DNA of 64,000 nt from Bos javanicus (GCF_032452875.1 NC_083885.1:33521925-33585924); one strand, 5' to 3'; shown: positions 33,663 to 44,650, counted from the stretch's first letter. The notes: generated by a model not told the origin, from the letters alone. Made by a program: numbers and translations.

Positions 33663-33938
33663 GGCTTCTCTGGTTGCTCAGTGGTAAAAAATTCTGCCTG
33701 CCAATGCAGGAGACCTAGATTTGATCCCTGATCCCAAGGATCCCAGATGCTGCAGAGCAACAAAGCCTGTGTGCAAGCCACAACTCCTGAGCCTGTTCTC
33801 TAGAGCCTGGGAGGTTCAACAAGCGAAGTCACCATAATGAGAAGCCTGTGCACAGGAACAAGAGTAGCCCCCACTGAGAAAAGCTACTAGAGAAAAGCCT
33901 GTGAAGCAATGGAGGCTCAGCACAGCCAAAAATTAATA
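33663..33938 (+). mobile_element. CHR-type (CHRL-like) SINE
   Basis: tRNA-like head GGCTTCTCTGGTTGCTCAGTGG and GATTTGATCCC (B-box-like), followed by AGAGCAACAAAGCCTGTG, CCTGTTCTCTAGAGCCTG and AGAGTAGCCCCCACT units and an AATAAGTAAATAA tail. This matches the cetartiodactyl CHR SINE group. Target-site duplication is unclear because both flanks are A/T-rich. Confidence 0.85.
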
Positions 33939-34234
33939 AGTAAATAATAATTCAATTAAAAAAATGGGCAAAGGACATGAATAGATATTTTTCCAAAGAA
34001 AATATTTGATTCAAATGATGAAGAGATACATGAAATGATGCTTAGTCTTACTAATCACCGGGGACATGCAAATCAAAGCCACATGAGATATCTTCTCACA
34101 CCTGTTAGAATGGCTATGGTGAAAGAGACAAGAGAAGAAATGCTAGCAAGGATGTGGACAAAAGGGAATCCTAGTACATTGTTGGTAGGAATGTAAATTT
34201 GTAAGCCCACTATGGAAAACAGTATAGAGGTTCC
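33939..34234 (+). mobile_element. Old L1 ORF2 C-terminal segment
   Basis: AATGGGCAAAGGACATGAATAG, AATGGCTATGGTGAAAGAGAC and GGAATGTAAATTTGTAAGCC are ORF2 C-terminal sequence. It stops at AGAGGTTCC, where the second young L1 begins. Confidence 0.8.
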
Positions 34235-35570
34235 ACTAGAACACTTTCTAACACCATACACAAAAATAAACTCAAAATGGATTAAAGATCTAAACATAAG
34301 ACCAGAAACTAAAACTCCTAGAGGAGAACATAGGCAAAACACTCTCCGACATAAATCACAGCAGGATCCTGTATGACCCACCTCCCAGAATACTGGGAAT
34401 AAAAGCAAAAATAAACAAATGGGACCTAATTAAAATTAAAAGCTTCTGCACAACAAAAGAAACTATAAGCAAGGTGAAAAGACAGCCTTCAGAATGGGAG
34501 AAAATAATAGCAAATGAAACAACTGACAAACAACTAATCTCAAAAATATACAAGCAACTCCTGCAGCTCAATTCCAGAAAAATAAATGACCCAATCAAAA
34601 AATGGGCCAAAGAACTAAATAGACATTTCTCCAAAGAAGACATACAGATGGCTAACAAACACATGAAAAGATGCTCAACATCACTCATTATCAGAGAAAT
34701 GCAAATAAAAACCATAATGAGGTACCATTTCATGCCAGTCAGAATGGCTGTGATCCAAAAGTCTACAAGCAATAAAAGCTGGAGAGGGTGTGGAGAAAAG
34801 GGAACCCTCTTACACTGTTGGTGGGAATGCAAACTAGTACAGCCACTATGGAGAACAGTGTGGAGATTCCTTAAAAAACTGGAAATAGAACTGCCTTATG
34901 ACCCAGCAATCCCACTGCTGGGCATACACACTGAGGAAACCAGAATGGAAAGAGACACGTGTACCCCAATGTTCATTGCACCTCTGTTTATAATAGCCAG
35001 GACATGGAAGCAACCTAGATGTCCATCAGCAGACGGATGGATAAGAAAGCTGTGGTACATACACAATGGAGTATTACTCAGACATTAAAAAGAGTGTGTT
35101 TGAATCAGTTCTAATGAGGTGGATGAAACTGGAGCCGATTATACAGAGTGAAGTAAGCCAGAAAGGAAAACACCAATACAGTATACTAACGCATTTATAT
35201 GGAATTTAGAAAGATGATAACGATAACCCTGTATGCGAGACAGCAAAAGAGACACAGATGTATAGAACAGTCTTTTGGACTCTGTGGGAGAGGGAGGTGG
35301 GGGATGATTTGGGAGAATGGCATTGAAACATGTATAATATCATATAAGAAACGAATCGCCAGTCCAGGTTCGATGCAGGATACAGGAAGCTTAGGCTGGT
35401 GCACTGGGATGACCCAGAGGGATGGTATGGGGAGGGAGGTGGGAGGGGGGTTCAGGATGGGGAACACGTGTACACCTGTGGCGGATTCATGTTGATGTAT
35501 GGCAAAACCAATACAATACTGTAAAGTAAAAAAAAAAAATAAAAATAAAGTAATTATTGTTTAAAAAAAA
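34235..35570 (+). mobile_element. Second young bovine-type L1 3' end, nested
   Basis: Begins ACTAGAACACTTTCTAACACC (5'-truncated deep in ORF2) and shows the same 3' UTR landmarks as the copy at 25.8-28.3 kb (GGGAGAATGGCATTGAAAC, GGAGGTGGGAGGGGGGTTCA). It ends in A-rich sequence. The old L1 resumes at TTAAAAATAAAACTACCATATG. I could not identify a target-site duplication. Confidence 0.92.
34474..35088 (+). pseudogene. L1 ORF2 C-terminal remnant, 204 codons
   Basis: Open stretch of ORF2 C-terminus with KRQPSEWEKIIANE, KEDIQMANKHMKRCS and GTLLHCWWECKLVQPLW, so it retains the cysteine-containing HCWWEC segment that is HYWWEC in the sister copy. It ends by frameshift at YIHNGVLLRH, where two bases are missing compared with the 27.7-kb copy. 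It lacks the endonuclease and reverse transcriptase, so it has no enzymatic function. Confidence 0.88.
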
Positions 35571-36238
35571 TGAAATTAAAAATAAAACTACCATATGACC
35601 CAGCAATCTCAGTTCTTGGTATATCTCCAAAGGAAATGAAAACACGTGTTGAAGAGAGAGTGACACACCCATGTTTACTATAGCATTATTTATAAGAGCC
35701 AAGACAAGGAAATAGCCTAAGTGTTCACTGATGGGTTAATGGATGAAGACATTGTGATATAATATCTTTAGATAAGTACTATATATACACATATAAAATA
35801 TGGATAGATAATAGAGTATTATTCATGCATTAAAAACAAAATCCTGCCATTTGCAACAACATGAATGGACCTTGAGAGCATTGTATTAAGGATAATTAGA
35901 GGAAGACATATACTGTATGATCTTGCTTACATTTGGAATCTTAAAGAAAAATTCATAGATATCTATAAGAAAGAAATAGAGTTACAGATATAGAAAACAA
36001 ACTTATGGATTCCAGGGGGTACGGGGGTTGATAAATTGGGATGGACATATACACACAACTATATACAGAAAGGATAACTAATAAGGACCTATTCTATACC
36101 ATGGGGGACTCTACTGAATACTCTGTAATGACCCATATGGGAAAAGAATCTAAAAATGAATAGATATATGTATACGTATAACTGATTCACCTGAAATTAA
36201 CATTGTAAATCAACTATACTCCAATAAAAATTTTTTTA
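35571..36238 (+). mobile_element. Old L1 3' end, ORF2 tail and 3' UTR
   Basis: Continues from 34234 with ACTACCATATGACCCAGCAATC and GAATGGACCTTGAGAGCATTG (end of ORF2), then the 3' UTR to AAATCAACTATACTCCAATAAAAAT and a T/A-rich end. The ending is of the same type as the minus-strand L1 3' ends at 13.5 and 20.6 kb. Confidence 0.85.
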
Positions 36239-36845
36239 AAAAGAAAAATTAATAGAAAAAGAGATCAGATTTGTGGTTATTAAAGCTGGTTTTTGTTTAG
36301 TCACTAAGTCGTGTCCGACTCTTTTGTGACCCCGTGGGCTGCAGCCCACCAAGCTCTTCTGTCCACAGCATTTACCAGGCAAGCATGCTGGATTGGGTTG
36401 CCAATTCCTACTCCAGGGGATCTTCCCAAGCCAGGGATTGAACCGGTGGCTCCTGCAGTGGCAGTCGGATTCTTTACCACTGAGTTGCCCTGGAAGCCCT
36501 ACTAGAGATGGGGAGGAAGGAGTACTAATTAGATGAAGGTGGTCAGAGGTAAAAACTTTCCATTGTAACATATATAAGTCCTGGGGACAAAACATACAAC
36601 ATGTTTGCTGTAATGAACACTGCTATGTGGTTTATTTGAAAGTTGCTAATAAAGTAAATCCTTAAAGTTCTCATCACAAAGGAAAAAACATTCTTTTTTG
36701 TGTGTATGTGTCTGTATGAAATGATGAATGTTAACTAAACTTACTGAATCACTTCACAGTACACCTAAATCAAGTCCATACACTGCACACCTTAAACTAA
36801 TACAGTGCTGTATGTCAATCATATCTCAATAAAATTGGAAAAAAC
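36239..36845 (+). mobile_element. Another old L1 3' UTR, split by a SINE
   Basis: GAGATCAGATTTGTGGTTATTA before the SINE, and ACTTTCCATTGTAACA, TGAAAGTTGCTAATAAAGTAAATCC, GATGAATGTTAACTAAAC and ATGTCAATCATATCTCAATAAAA after it, match the 3' UTR of an older L1M-type family distinct from the copy ending at 36238. Confidence 0.8.
36291..36499 (-). mobile_element. Bov-tA/BovA2 SINE, complete, minus strand
   Basis: Plus-strand reading: TAGTCACTAAGTCGTGTCCGAC, CCAGGCAAGCATGCTGGATTGG, and finally TCTTTACCACTGAGTTGCCCTGG, the complement of the tRNA-like head. Flanking repeats are not clear. Confidence 0.9.
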
Positions 36846-38289
36846 TGTAAGGTACACAGCTGGGAGATGCCGCTGAAACAGTGCAGGTGGGATACGCATT
36901 AGAGGCGGAGCTTCAAGAGGCATTATAGGGGAAGTAGGGCTGGAGTAGGAGGGCCTATACAAATATATATAAATGGATCATATAACTTTATATAGATTTT
37001 GTTGAAGAGCTACATGCATGAAGTCTGAAGATGATAGTACCAAAACACTTTAAACACCTTGTCTTCAAAGTTGACAGGCCTCATCAGTCTGCAAAATATT
37101 TTCATTCCTATTTCCCTCCCTGACTTCCCTTCCAGGAAGCACAGAGCCAAAATTAATACTCACATAGAGAAAAAGATATTTGCATACATTTTATATGCAG
37201 TGTATGCCTCTTTCATCCACAGCCTTAAAATTATAATGATAATGCTTTTAAAATTACTCAGAGTGGGAATTTCTTGACCTTGGGCTCAAGTAGATCTAGA
37301 TTTGAAAGTCCCAGCACTTTCTAGCTTTGAAGGAATAAATAAGTCTTAAGGTCTCTGAACCTCTATTTCTTCATTTAAAGTAGAAAAATTTTAAGTCGTG
37401 GTTTACTGAGTCTATGGCATCATTCTAGGAAAAACTATGTAGAAGCAAAGGGCTGGTTCCTGGTAGGCAGTGGGTGCTCCCCAGGTGCTATTCCCCTTTC
37501 CTCCTGCATGATGTGAGAGGCCATCTCTCTTTTCTGCCCTGGTCGGAACAACACAGAACCTATCCTATGTCTGATTGGAAAATACTCCCATATGCTTAGG
37601 CCTAACTGATGTTCCCCCTCCAGCTTCCTTTCATCCCAACCCTAGTTAAATACTGCATAAAGGGTCCCCAGGACACACACATGTCCCTCCCCTCCTAACT
37701 TCTCCCTAGGTAAATAACAGATGCCATTGTCTTCTGTTAGGCTCATTAGAGATGCTTAATCATCTGAGCCCCTGTGGTGGCACGGCCATAAAGGAGCAGC
37801 CTTTCCAGGGCGTTGGGAACGACAGAGCTCCAGCTTTGGCAGGCCTAAAACTGATGAGGGCGTTGGCAGTGCCTCTGAGCCTCACAGCCTAGTGTCGGGG
37901 GATCCCCCTTCCCGATCTGGATATTCTGTTAACTGATTATATTCGAAATGTCAAAGAATATTTCACAACCCTGCTTCTCCTTTAAACTCTGTCTGATCCC
38001 AAAAGAGACATCTCCGGGTCTACAGCTGTTCATAAGTGACAAATGAAAAAAGATGTATTTAGATTGTTCCTTTAACAGCTTGAGAGAAAAGCAAAGCAGC
38101 CTTGAAGCTGTGGGATTTTGTTTGGAACCCTGGCCAGTGAGCCCAGTACATAGCAATGAGGGTTATTTCAACCTAGGTCTATGAGGATTTCTGAGTACAC
38201 AGAGTTCACCACCACTCATGCGCAAGCTCCAGCTCCAGCTCCCAAGGTGACCTCACAGGCAGGAGACAGTGCACATTCAGGTGACTCAG
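36846..38289. other. Low-copy sequence with one MIR-like copy
   Basis: At about 37270-37490, CTTGACCTTGGGCTCAAGTAG, CTCTGAACCTCTATTTCTTC and GGTAGGCAGTGGGTGCTCC resemble a MIR. The rest shows no recognised family or exon. The segment around 37740-37890 is GC-richer but has no coding pattern I recognise. Confidence 0.5.
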
Positions 38290-38301
38290 TGACAAGCAGG
38301 G

Positions 38302-38510
38302 AGTGTGTGTGTGTGTTAGTCACTCACTCATGTCCTACTCTTTGCAACTGCATGGACCCACCAGGCTCCTCTGTCCATGGGATTCTCCAGCCAAGAATAC
38401 TGGAGTGGGTTGCCATGCCCTTCTCCAGGGGATCTTCCCGGCCCAGGGATCGAACCCAGGTCTCCCACATTGTAGGCAGATTCTTTATTGTCTGAGCCAC
38501 CAGGGAAGCC
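38302..38510 (-). mobile_element. Bov-tA/BovA2 SINE, complete, minus strand
   Basis: Runs from GTGTGTGTGTGTTAGTC to TTTATTGTCTGAGCCACCAGGG on the plus strand. Flanked by TGACAAGCAGGG (38290-38301) and TGACAACAAGGG (38511-38522), a 12-bp duplication with two mismatches. Confidence 0.92.
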
Positions 38511-38636
38511 TGACAACAAGGGGACAGACACCAAACTGACACCTAGGTGCTGCTCTGAGAACCTTCATTAAGTCTGAAGACTCTGAAGCATCCAAATTTG
38601 CCTTTCATGGTGGCTGCTTCTGAGCATCGTCTGTGG

Positions 38637-38680
38637 GTCTAATTTCTGGAGCTGGTCTAATTTCTGGAGCTGGTCTATTT
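38637..38680. repeat. 18-bp tandem repeat, about 2.4 copies
   Basis: GTCTAATTTCTGGAGCTG occurs at 38637-38654 and 38655-38672, then a partial third copy. It is perfect over the two full units. Confidence 0.9.
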
Positions 38681-39029
38681 CAGGCACGTGTCTGTGGATT
38701 CCTGGTGCACCCGGCAGTTAACATTGACGCCTAGGTACCCTGGGTGCCAGACGCAATCTCCTTCTCACACTCCACCGTGTCCTAATGCAGCAGATGGCTT
38801 TGGTGCCCAGGTTAATAGCCCTCTGACCTACACCTGATTTCAGCCACAGCTGTGGTTGACAGCTCAATTCACCCTAAAAGCTCCCCTAGCTTAGTTAATA
38901 CACAGGACAGGGGTTACTGGCTGATGGGGAAGAGTAGCCCATCGCAGCCCCAGCATCTCCTTCCTGCCCTCTTTTCCCTTCCCCCACAGAGATATTGTGG
39001 GGGAATCACTGATACAGAGATCTGAAAGT

Positions 39030-39385
39030 GGGATTCATGGATGAGCAGCCTCATAAGCTGTACCTGAGAGACTGACAGAAATGCAGGATCTCAGATAGGT
39101 TCCATTGCAAGCCTACTGGGTCCTAGTCTGCATTTTAAAAAGATCTTCAGGGACTTGCCTGGTGGTCCAGTGGCTAAGACTCCATGCTCCCAATGCAGGG
39201 GGCCTGGGTTCTATACCTGGTCGGGGAACTCGATCCCACATGCTGTAACTCAAGATTCCACATGCCACAACAAAGATGAACCCGCATGTGGCAACTAAGA
39301 CCTGGCATAAAATCAAGTAATTAAAACAATAAGATCTTCAGATTATTCTGAGGAACACTCAAATTTGAGAATCGCTAGTCTATAC
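39030..39385. mobile_element. MER5-type DNA transposon split by a CHR SINE
   Basis: Left arm CAGAAATGCAGGATCTCAG..CTACTGGGTCCTAGTCTGCATTTTAA and right arm TTTGAGAATCGCTAGTC match a MER5-type repeat. The SINE at 39151-39330 falls between them. Confidence 0.7.
39151..39330 (+). mobile_element. CHR-type SINE with 11-bp TSD
   Basis: Head GGACTTGCCTGGTGGTCCAGTGG, then GGGGGCCTGGGTTC, CTGGTCGGGGAACTCGATCCC and CATGCCACAACAAAGATG. AAGATCTTCAG flanks it at 39140-39150 and 39331-39341. Confidence 0.92.
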
Positions 39386-40840
39386 TGCTTTATGCATAGG
39401 GGGAAAAAAATGTCTGACCCAAAAAATGCCTGGCCCATCAACTCTGTCTGCTTTTGCATAATAATGGTGGATCTAATATGAAATGGAGTAGACAAGACTC
39501 TTGCTTTTTTAAATTAAAGGAGAAAACTGCCTCATGCTGTTACCATGTTATATTTCATTGTCAAACATCAAGAATCATTCAATTAATTAACTTGGAAAAC
39601 AAAGTTCCTTTAGATTACTGAATGCAGGTTCATTCTGGTGCTTCAACACCAGCAGTGCCAGAAAGAATAATTTCCTGAAAGCTTCCTATTACCACACAAA
39701 GGAAGTCATTCTTGAGGAAAAAAAAAAAAAAACAACAGCCCTAATAGAATTGCTTTTCATTTGCACTCATGCAGGAAGTTGCCAAATGTTTGTGCTCACC
39801 CATTCTATCAAAAAGTTGCTTTCTTGCCATAATTAAAATATATGATGGCTGCTCCACTAGCCACATGGTAACTCTGCCCAGGTATTGAGATTTTCTCAAC
39901 TAAACCTCACCGTTATGAATAGATCTTAGGTGGCTGAAGCTGGGATAGGCTGTTTACGCATGAATCAGAACCAACTCCTTTCTTTTATAGGATACACTTA
40001 TGTGTACAAGCAGGTGTGAGTTCACACATGGGGGCTTCAAGCAATTGTCCCCACTGGAATTCTATTACAGACTCCTCAACTCTGAACACAAGGCTCTTCT
40101 CTGGTCTTTTCAATGCATGAGCATTTCTTTCATCAAAGGAAGGATTGGAAGTTGAGGGGAAAAAATAGTTTATTCTAGTTCTATCTATATTTACCTACCC
40201 ACATTCCCTCCCTTTTTCTTTCTTTCAACTACCTACATATCTACCTTGTTATCAATACCTATATATCTACCTTATTATCAACTGTTTAAAACTAAAGAAC
40301 ATTAATTTGAGCAAGCTCAGAGACATCCAGCATGGGACATATCTATTTCCATAGTTTTTTCACATAAATTGTCAGTGGTAGCTGATGTTTGACTCTGTAC
40401 ATCACGGCACTAAGGACAACCCATTCCTTTTGAGTATGGACTGGTTTTGCTCCTTTGGATCACCTGTAATCTTATTGTAAAGACAGTTGGTTGGGCGTAA
40501 TTTAGTGGCTTTACTCTGTAAGTGGCCATTGTTTCTGAATTCTGAGTGATTTTTCATTCCTGCCCATACTTCCCTTGAGTTCAGCAAGGGGAGCATTTCT
40601 AGTTCAGTCTTCGGAGCCCACCTTGTCAGCTTTTACAGTTGGCTTACTCCAGCTCTTGTAAATCATCTTCCCCCACCACCCGCCCCGAGACAAAAACCTA
40701 CGTCTTGCTGTTCACCAAGTCACAGGAGGAAATGGAATAGCTAGGGTCGCACGCAGGGAGACTCCACAAATGGAGGAGTGAAGGCACACCTCTTCATACA
40801 GGTGACAGTATCCTTACATCAGCCCAGATGCTCGTTTTTA
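39386..40840. other. Low-copy sequence, nothing recognised
   Basis: AT-rich. An A-run lies near 39718-39732 and CTACCT-rich stretches near 40190-40275. No gene was recognised. Confidence 0.45.
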
Positions 40841-40844
40841 CATC

Positions 40845-40985
40845 ACATGCATCGCCCGATTTGACCATCATCACAGCCTCATAAGACGGGCAGTTCTTAC
40901 ACCTTTTGTTCCATTTTACAGAAAAACGAAAGCTTGAGGCTCAGAGAGAAAGAAGACTCATTGCCCCTGAGGCCACTTCCTCAGT
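40845..40985 (+). mobile_element. L2/MIR-like conserved patch
   Basis: CCATCATCACAGCCTCATAAGACGGG, CCATTTTACAGAAAAACG, AAGCTTGAGGCTCAGAGAG matches the conserved segment shared by L2 and MIR3-type repeats. An open frame starting at 40906 begins inside it and is not a gene. Confidence 0.65.
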
Positions 40986-41859
40986 TCTCTCTATGAAGCC
41001 CTGGGCTGAACATTTCCACGGCTGGGAAAATGCCTGGCCTCGAGAAGCACGTCTGCTCACCCCAACTTCCAGCTTATCCTGGGCCGGCTTTGCTGAAGAA
41101 ATAGCATGGCGTGCATATGTGAAGGGGCCTGGAAGGCATGCCTTCCGGGAAACGGCATTTCTTGTGACGTAGCCGCCATGCACGGCACACAATTATTTAT
41201 AGTGCTCAACTTTATCTTCCAGGCTGTGGGTTTCCTCTCTCACCTTTTAAACTCTCAAATACGAAGCCTACTTGACCACTAATACACTGTGATGGCTTCA
41301 GAGTAAGTCCCCACAAATGGAAGCTGCTCTTTAATTATTCAGAAATGTGACAAAACCCATCATCAATCCCCAGGTCTGAGTCACAGGGGGACCCCGGCAG
41401 CAGTTCAAGCATTACTCCCAAACCGCAGCCACTCGGACAAGAACAACAGCAGATGCTTGGGCCTCCCCAACAACTCACCCAGCAATAAACCCATCCTTGG
41501 GGCTCTGTCCCTTGGCTGTTGCATGCCGGGATGACAAGGGTTTTCAATCGGTGCTGTGAGGAAAGGAAACCTCCCCTCACAATACATACACACTCACACA
41601 TTCACACACATGCTCACAGTGTCAATCAATCTAAGAGGCAGACTAAGAATGAAAGATCCTTAAGCTACCATTCAGACACCGCTATGCAATCAGAAAGACA
41701 CACCTGTTTGCCTCACTGCTTTCAACCAATTACTGGAAGTTGCACAGTGATGTCTAGATACCTTGTGCATCTCCTTACTATATCTTTATCCATTCCCTTT
41801 GTTTTGAATGATATTAGTGCCCTTATAATAATAGTAGAGTTTCCAGAGAGATCCCTAGC
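40986..41859. other. Low-copy sequence with a CA-rich stretch
   Basis: CACA-rich sequence at about 41578-41620. The open frames at 40941-41192 and 41335-41601 on the minus strand and 41519-41956 on the plus strand have no recognised domain and overlap each other on opposite strands. Confidence 0.4.
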
Positions 41860-42058
41860 CCTAACTTCTGTGTGCACACACAGTGGGAGGCATGGGCCAC
41901 GAACCAGGAAGGGGCCGGTAACCAGAAGGCAACCATGCTGGTGCCTTGATCTTTGACTTCTCAGCCTCCAGAACTGTGAGCAAGAGATCTCTGTTGTTTA
42001 TAAGCCACCCAGCCAGGGCTATTTTGTTACAGAAGTCAGGACAGACTAAGACAGTGGC
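41860..42058 (+). mobile_element. MLT1-like ERVL-MaLR LTR fragment
   Basis: TGCCTTGATCTTTGACTTCTC, CAGCCTCCAGAACTGTGAG, TCTCTGTTGTTTATAAGCCACCC and TATTTTGTTACAG..GACTAAGACA follow the 3' part of MaLR LTRs, including their end. Confidence 0.75.
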
Positions 42059-42657
42059 CCGTGGTCTGGCCATCCCCACATCCTATTTTAGAGATGCATT
42101 GATGTTTGGATGGGGTATTACAGGGATGTTACGGAAGAGGGCCCCAAAAGGAGATGGACAGAGGTGAACCAGAGCCTGGGTGGCCTCTCCCCTAAAAGGC
42201 ACCTCCTGAGGTCAGTGCTAAAAATGACCAGGAATCATTCAAGGAAAGGAAGGTGGAAACAGCATTCCAGCAGAGAGGGAGGGGCACAGTCTGGGCACAG
42301 ATGTGACACCGCAGAGCAGGGATGTGTCTCCAGGATGCTCACTGTGGCTGAAGGAGGGGACATGCAGCGGGAGGGGGAGGGGAGAGCAAGGAAGGGCTCA
42401 ACAGTCTCAGGGCGCAATGGGCTCAGCCACAGAAGGCAGTGCTGTGCAGGGAGTGAGGCAGAGCCCTGCGGGACAGAATTATGGGGCCACTTCCGGGACT
42501 CTGATGTACCATGACCCTGCCTCCCTGCCATGCTCACAGCACACACGCTGAGCAGGCAGTCAGTCATGGAGGGCTGGAGACCCAATCAGAGCCACAGGGA
42601 CCCAGGAAAGACAACCAGATAGGATGGGTGGGGTGCAGGGCATAGTTGAAAGGGGAA

Positions 42658-43428
42658 CTAGCCAGGGTGGGAGGCTAAATTTTCTTTCAATATTAAAGGA
42701 ACTGAAGGGCTCAGAAAGAACAATGGTAGAGGCATGTGGGCCAAGATATGGGGACTTCTCAGCAGCCTCAGGCTGCCCTGGGGCCTGGCGGTCATGGAGG
42801 CAAGGATGACCAGCAGAAGATGCTGAGCATGGGGAGACCCTGTCCCTCTAGTCATGGGAGGGGCCTGCTCCTCTTGGGGCTCAGTCCCCAGCCCACTCTC
42901 TGGCTGGGGGGAGACCTGCAGCCCTCCTTTCCTGGTCAATAAATGACAGGAGTGCACTTGTCCTTCACAGCCCAAAAACTGCACATTGATGCTTCTGTAA
43001 ATGGAAGCTCTTTGCACAATATGTCTGTAATGCGCTCTAAGTGAGCGTGAAAGAGCGAGCTGACAGTTTGGGGTCAGAGTCGCCATCCCTGGGGGCAGAT
43101 GCAGGCAGTGTGACATGGAAAGGCGGAAGATGAGGTGGGGGAATGGGGTGCGGGGGGTTGTGTGTTTCATGCCACCAGGATGAAGGCCAGACCATCCCCT
43201 TGGGGATGTAGGGAAGATGGCAACAGTGGCGGGTGGGGGGCAGTGATGGGGGAGAAGGGAAGCCACCCCCCTCCTCCACCAGGAAGGCTCTGGGAAAGTG
43301 AGCAAAGATGCAGGTGTGCAGCTGAAGGTGGACCTGCCTGGGTTCCGAAGGGAATGAGAGAAAATTACAAACTGATACACGGGAAAGAGAAAAAGGATGA
43401 GGATGGGGGTCAGAGGCATAGGGGCCAC
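42658..43428 (-). other. Long open frame of unknown status (256 codons), probably non-coding
   Basis: It is the longest open frame outside a transposon. The hypothetical product begins with a hydrophobic stretch (PLTPILILFLFPVYQFVIF, about residues 6-24), then is rich in proline, serine, histidine and arginine without repeats or a known motif. The opposite strand and other frames also hold frames of 60-98 codons, which suggests a GC-driven chance opening. I see no promoter, splice pattern or family resemblance. It is recorded because it is open, not because I believe it is a gene. Confidence 0.12.
43231..43259 (+). other. Canonical G-quadruplex motif
   Basis: Four G-runs (3, 6, 5 and 3 or more) with loops of 1, 7 and 4 bases fit the G3+N1-7 pattern. 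Further G-rich runs lie at 43137-43157. Confidence 0.75.
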
Positions 43429-44090
43429 TAGGTCACCGCAAGTCTTTCCGATGGAAACATAGAAGGTCTAAGAAATGGGAATGTGGAGCTCAGAGGAGGC
43501 TACTTGCCTTCCATGAGTAACTTACAAGGTCATTTCATCAAGGTCAGAGCCCACTGCTCCTGGAGTGAGTGTTCCCCTACACTTCCCCACCCCCACCTTT
43601 GTGCCTTCTTGGCTGAACCCTCCAGCTCCCCCAGGGAGCCTGGAGCCCAAAAGGGGGCTCTGACAACACAGAACCTTCCCAAGCCTGCCTCCTCCTGGAG
43701 GGCAAGACTAGGCTCTGCACTCTGAGGCCCTGGGTGCTGTGCTGTCCAGGCTCAGAGGGAGAAGGGACTGGGATGGGACAATAATGCCAGTGTGCGCCTG
43801 AGGCCACGCTGATGCACTCAGCCTCCTGATGCTGAGCCCACCTGTGTGTGGATGCTGGTCTAGATGGAGCCAATCTCCCTCAAGGACAGCAGGGCTTACA
43901 CCTGCCCGGGACTGAGTCCTGATACCCAATCATACTACAGGGTCCTGATCCCAACTCAGCCTCCCTCACCCACCAGCCTCCTTGGAGGCTCCCACAGGCC
44001 TCCCAGTGATACACAGGTGTGGGCCCGGTCTGTCCACCTCCTGGCTTTGGCTCCCAGCTGTATCACATGGAACGCCTTCCTCCCTTCCCA

Positions 44091-44554
44091 GCCGTGTGGC
44101 TCATAGACCATCTAGGTCTTCATCCTCCTCACTGTTAGAACTGCTGATGCGGCAGCATGAAGAGAGGTCAGGTTCACTTTATGCGACCAGTTTTCAAGAT
44201 CCTCTCCACCTTGCACTTTGGGAATTGTCTCCATGGGGGTCAGTTCATGAGATGTGGGATCATAGCTATAAAAGGTGCCAAGCTTGGGGAGGAGAGAAGG
44301 AGCTGACAGAGGAAGAAGGTAGAATAGGAGAGTGGTCAGGAACTCCCTTTCAGAGTGAGTGAGACATTTGTTGAGATTTGCCTCTAAGATGCACTGTTGT
44401 AAGACTGTGAACAGTTTTCTTAGGGGTGAGAACAACCTCATGAGAGCTACTTACGTAAGTTCTTCTGAAGGTATAGGCTGACCTACGTGCTTGTAGCCTA
44501 AACAGGCACTGCATAGGCTTGACTGCCCTGTAGTCCTGTGCCATCCCTGGGAAC
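44091..44554. other. Low-copy sequence with a TATA-like motif
   Basis: TATAAAAG at 44267-44274 is a good TATA-box match, but no recognised exon or other promoter feature follows it. Confidence 0.3.
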
Positions 44555-44650
44555 CAGTGATTATTCCCATTTCACAGTTGCAGAGCGTTGAGCTCAGAGG
44601 GAGAAAACATGAAGGAGATCCCATGATGACTCAATACTGGAGCCTGTACT
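44555..44650 (+). mobile_element. L2/MIR-like patch
   Basis: TTATTCCCATTTCACAGTTGCAGAGCG followed by GAGCTCAGAGGGAGAAAAC resembles the conserved L2/MIR3 segment. Confidence 0.55.

Larger units (their letters stand above)
42059..44090. other. GC-rich low-copy region with possible L2-like patch
   Basis: ACAGCATTCCAGCAGAGAGGGAGGGGCACAG (about 42225-42360) could be an old L2-like segment. The rest is GC-rich with many overlapping short frames on both strands, typical of chance openings at high GC. No conserved protein was recognised. Confidence 0.45.

Noticed and set aside
33661..33730. tRNA-like sequence with a B-box-like motif
   Set aside because: It is the head of a CHR SINE and lacks a full cloverleaf. 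The other tRNA-like heads are Bov-tA/BovA2 SINEs.
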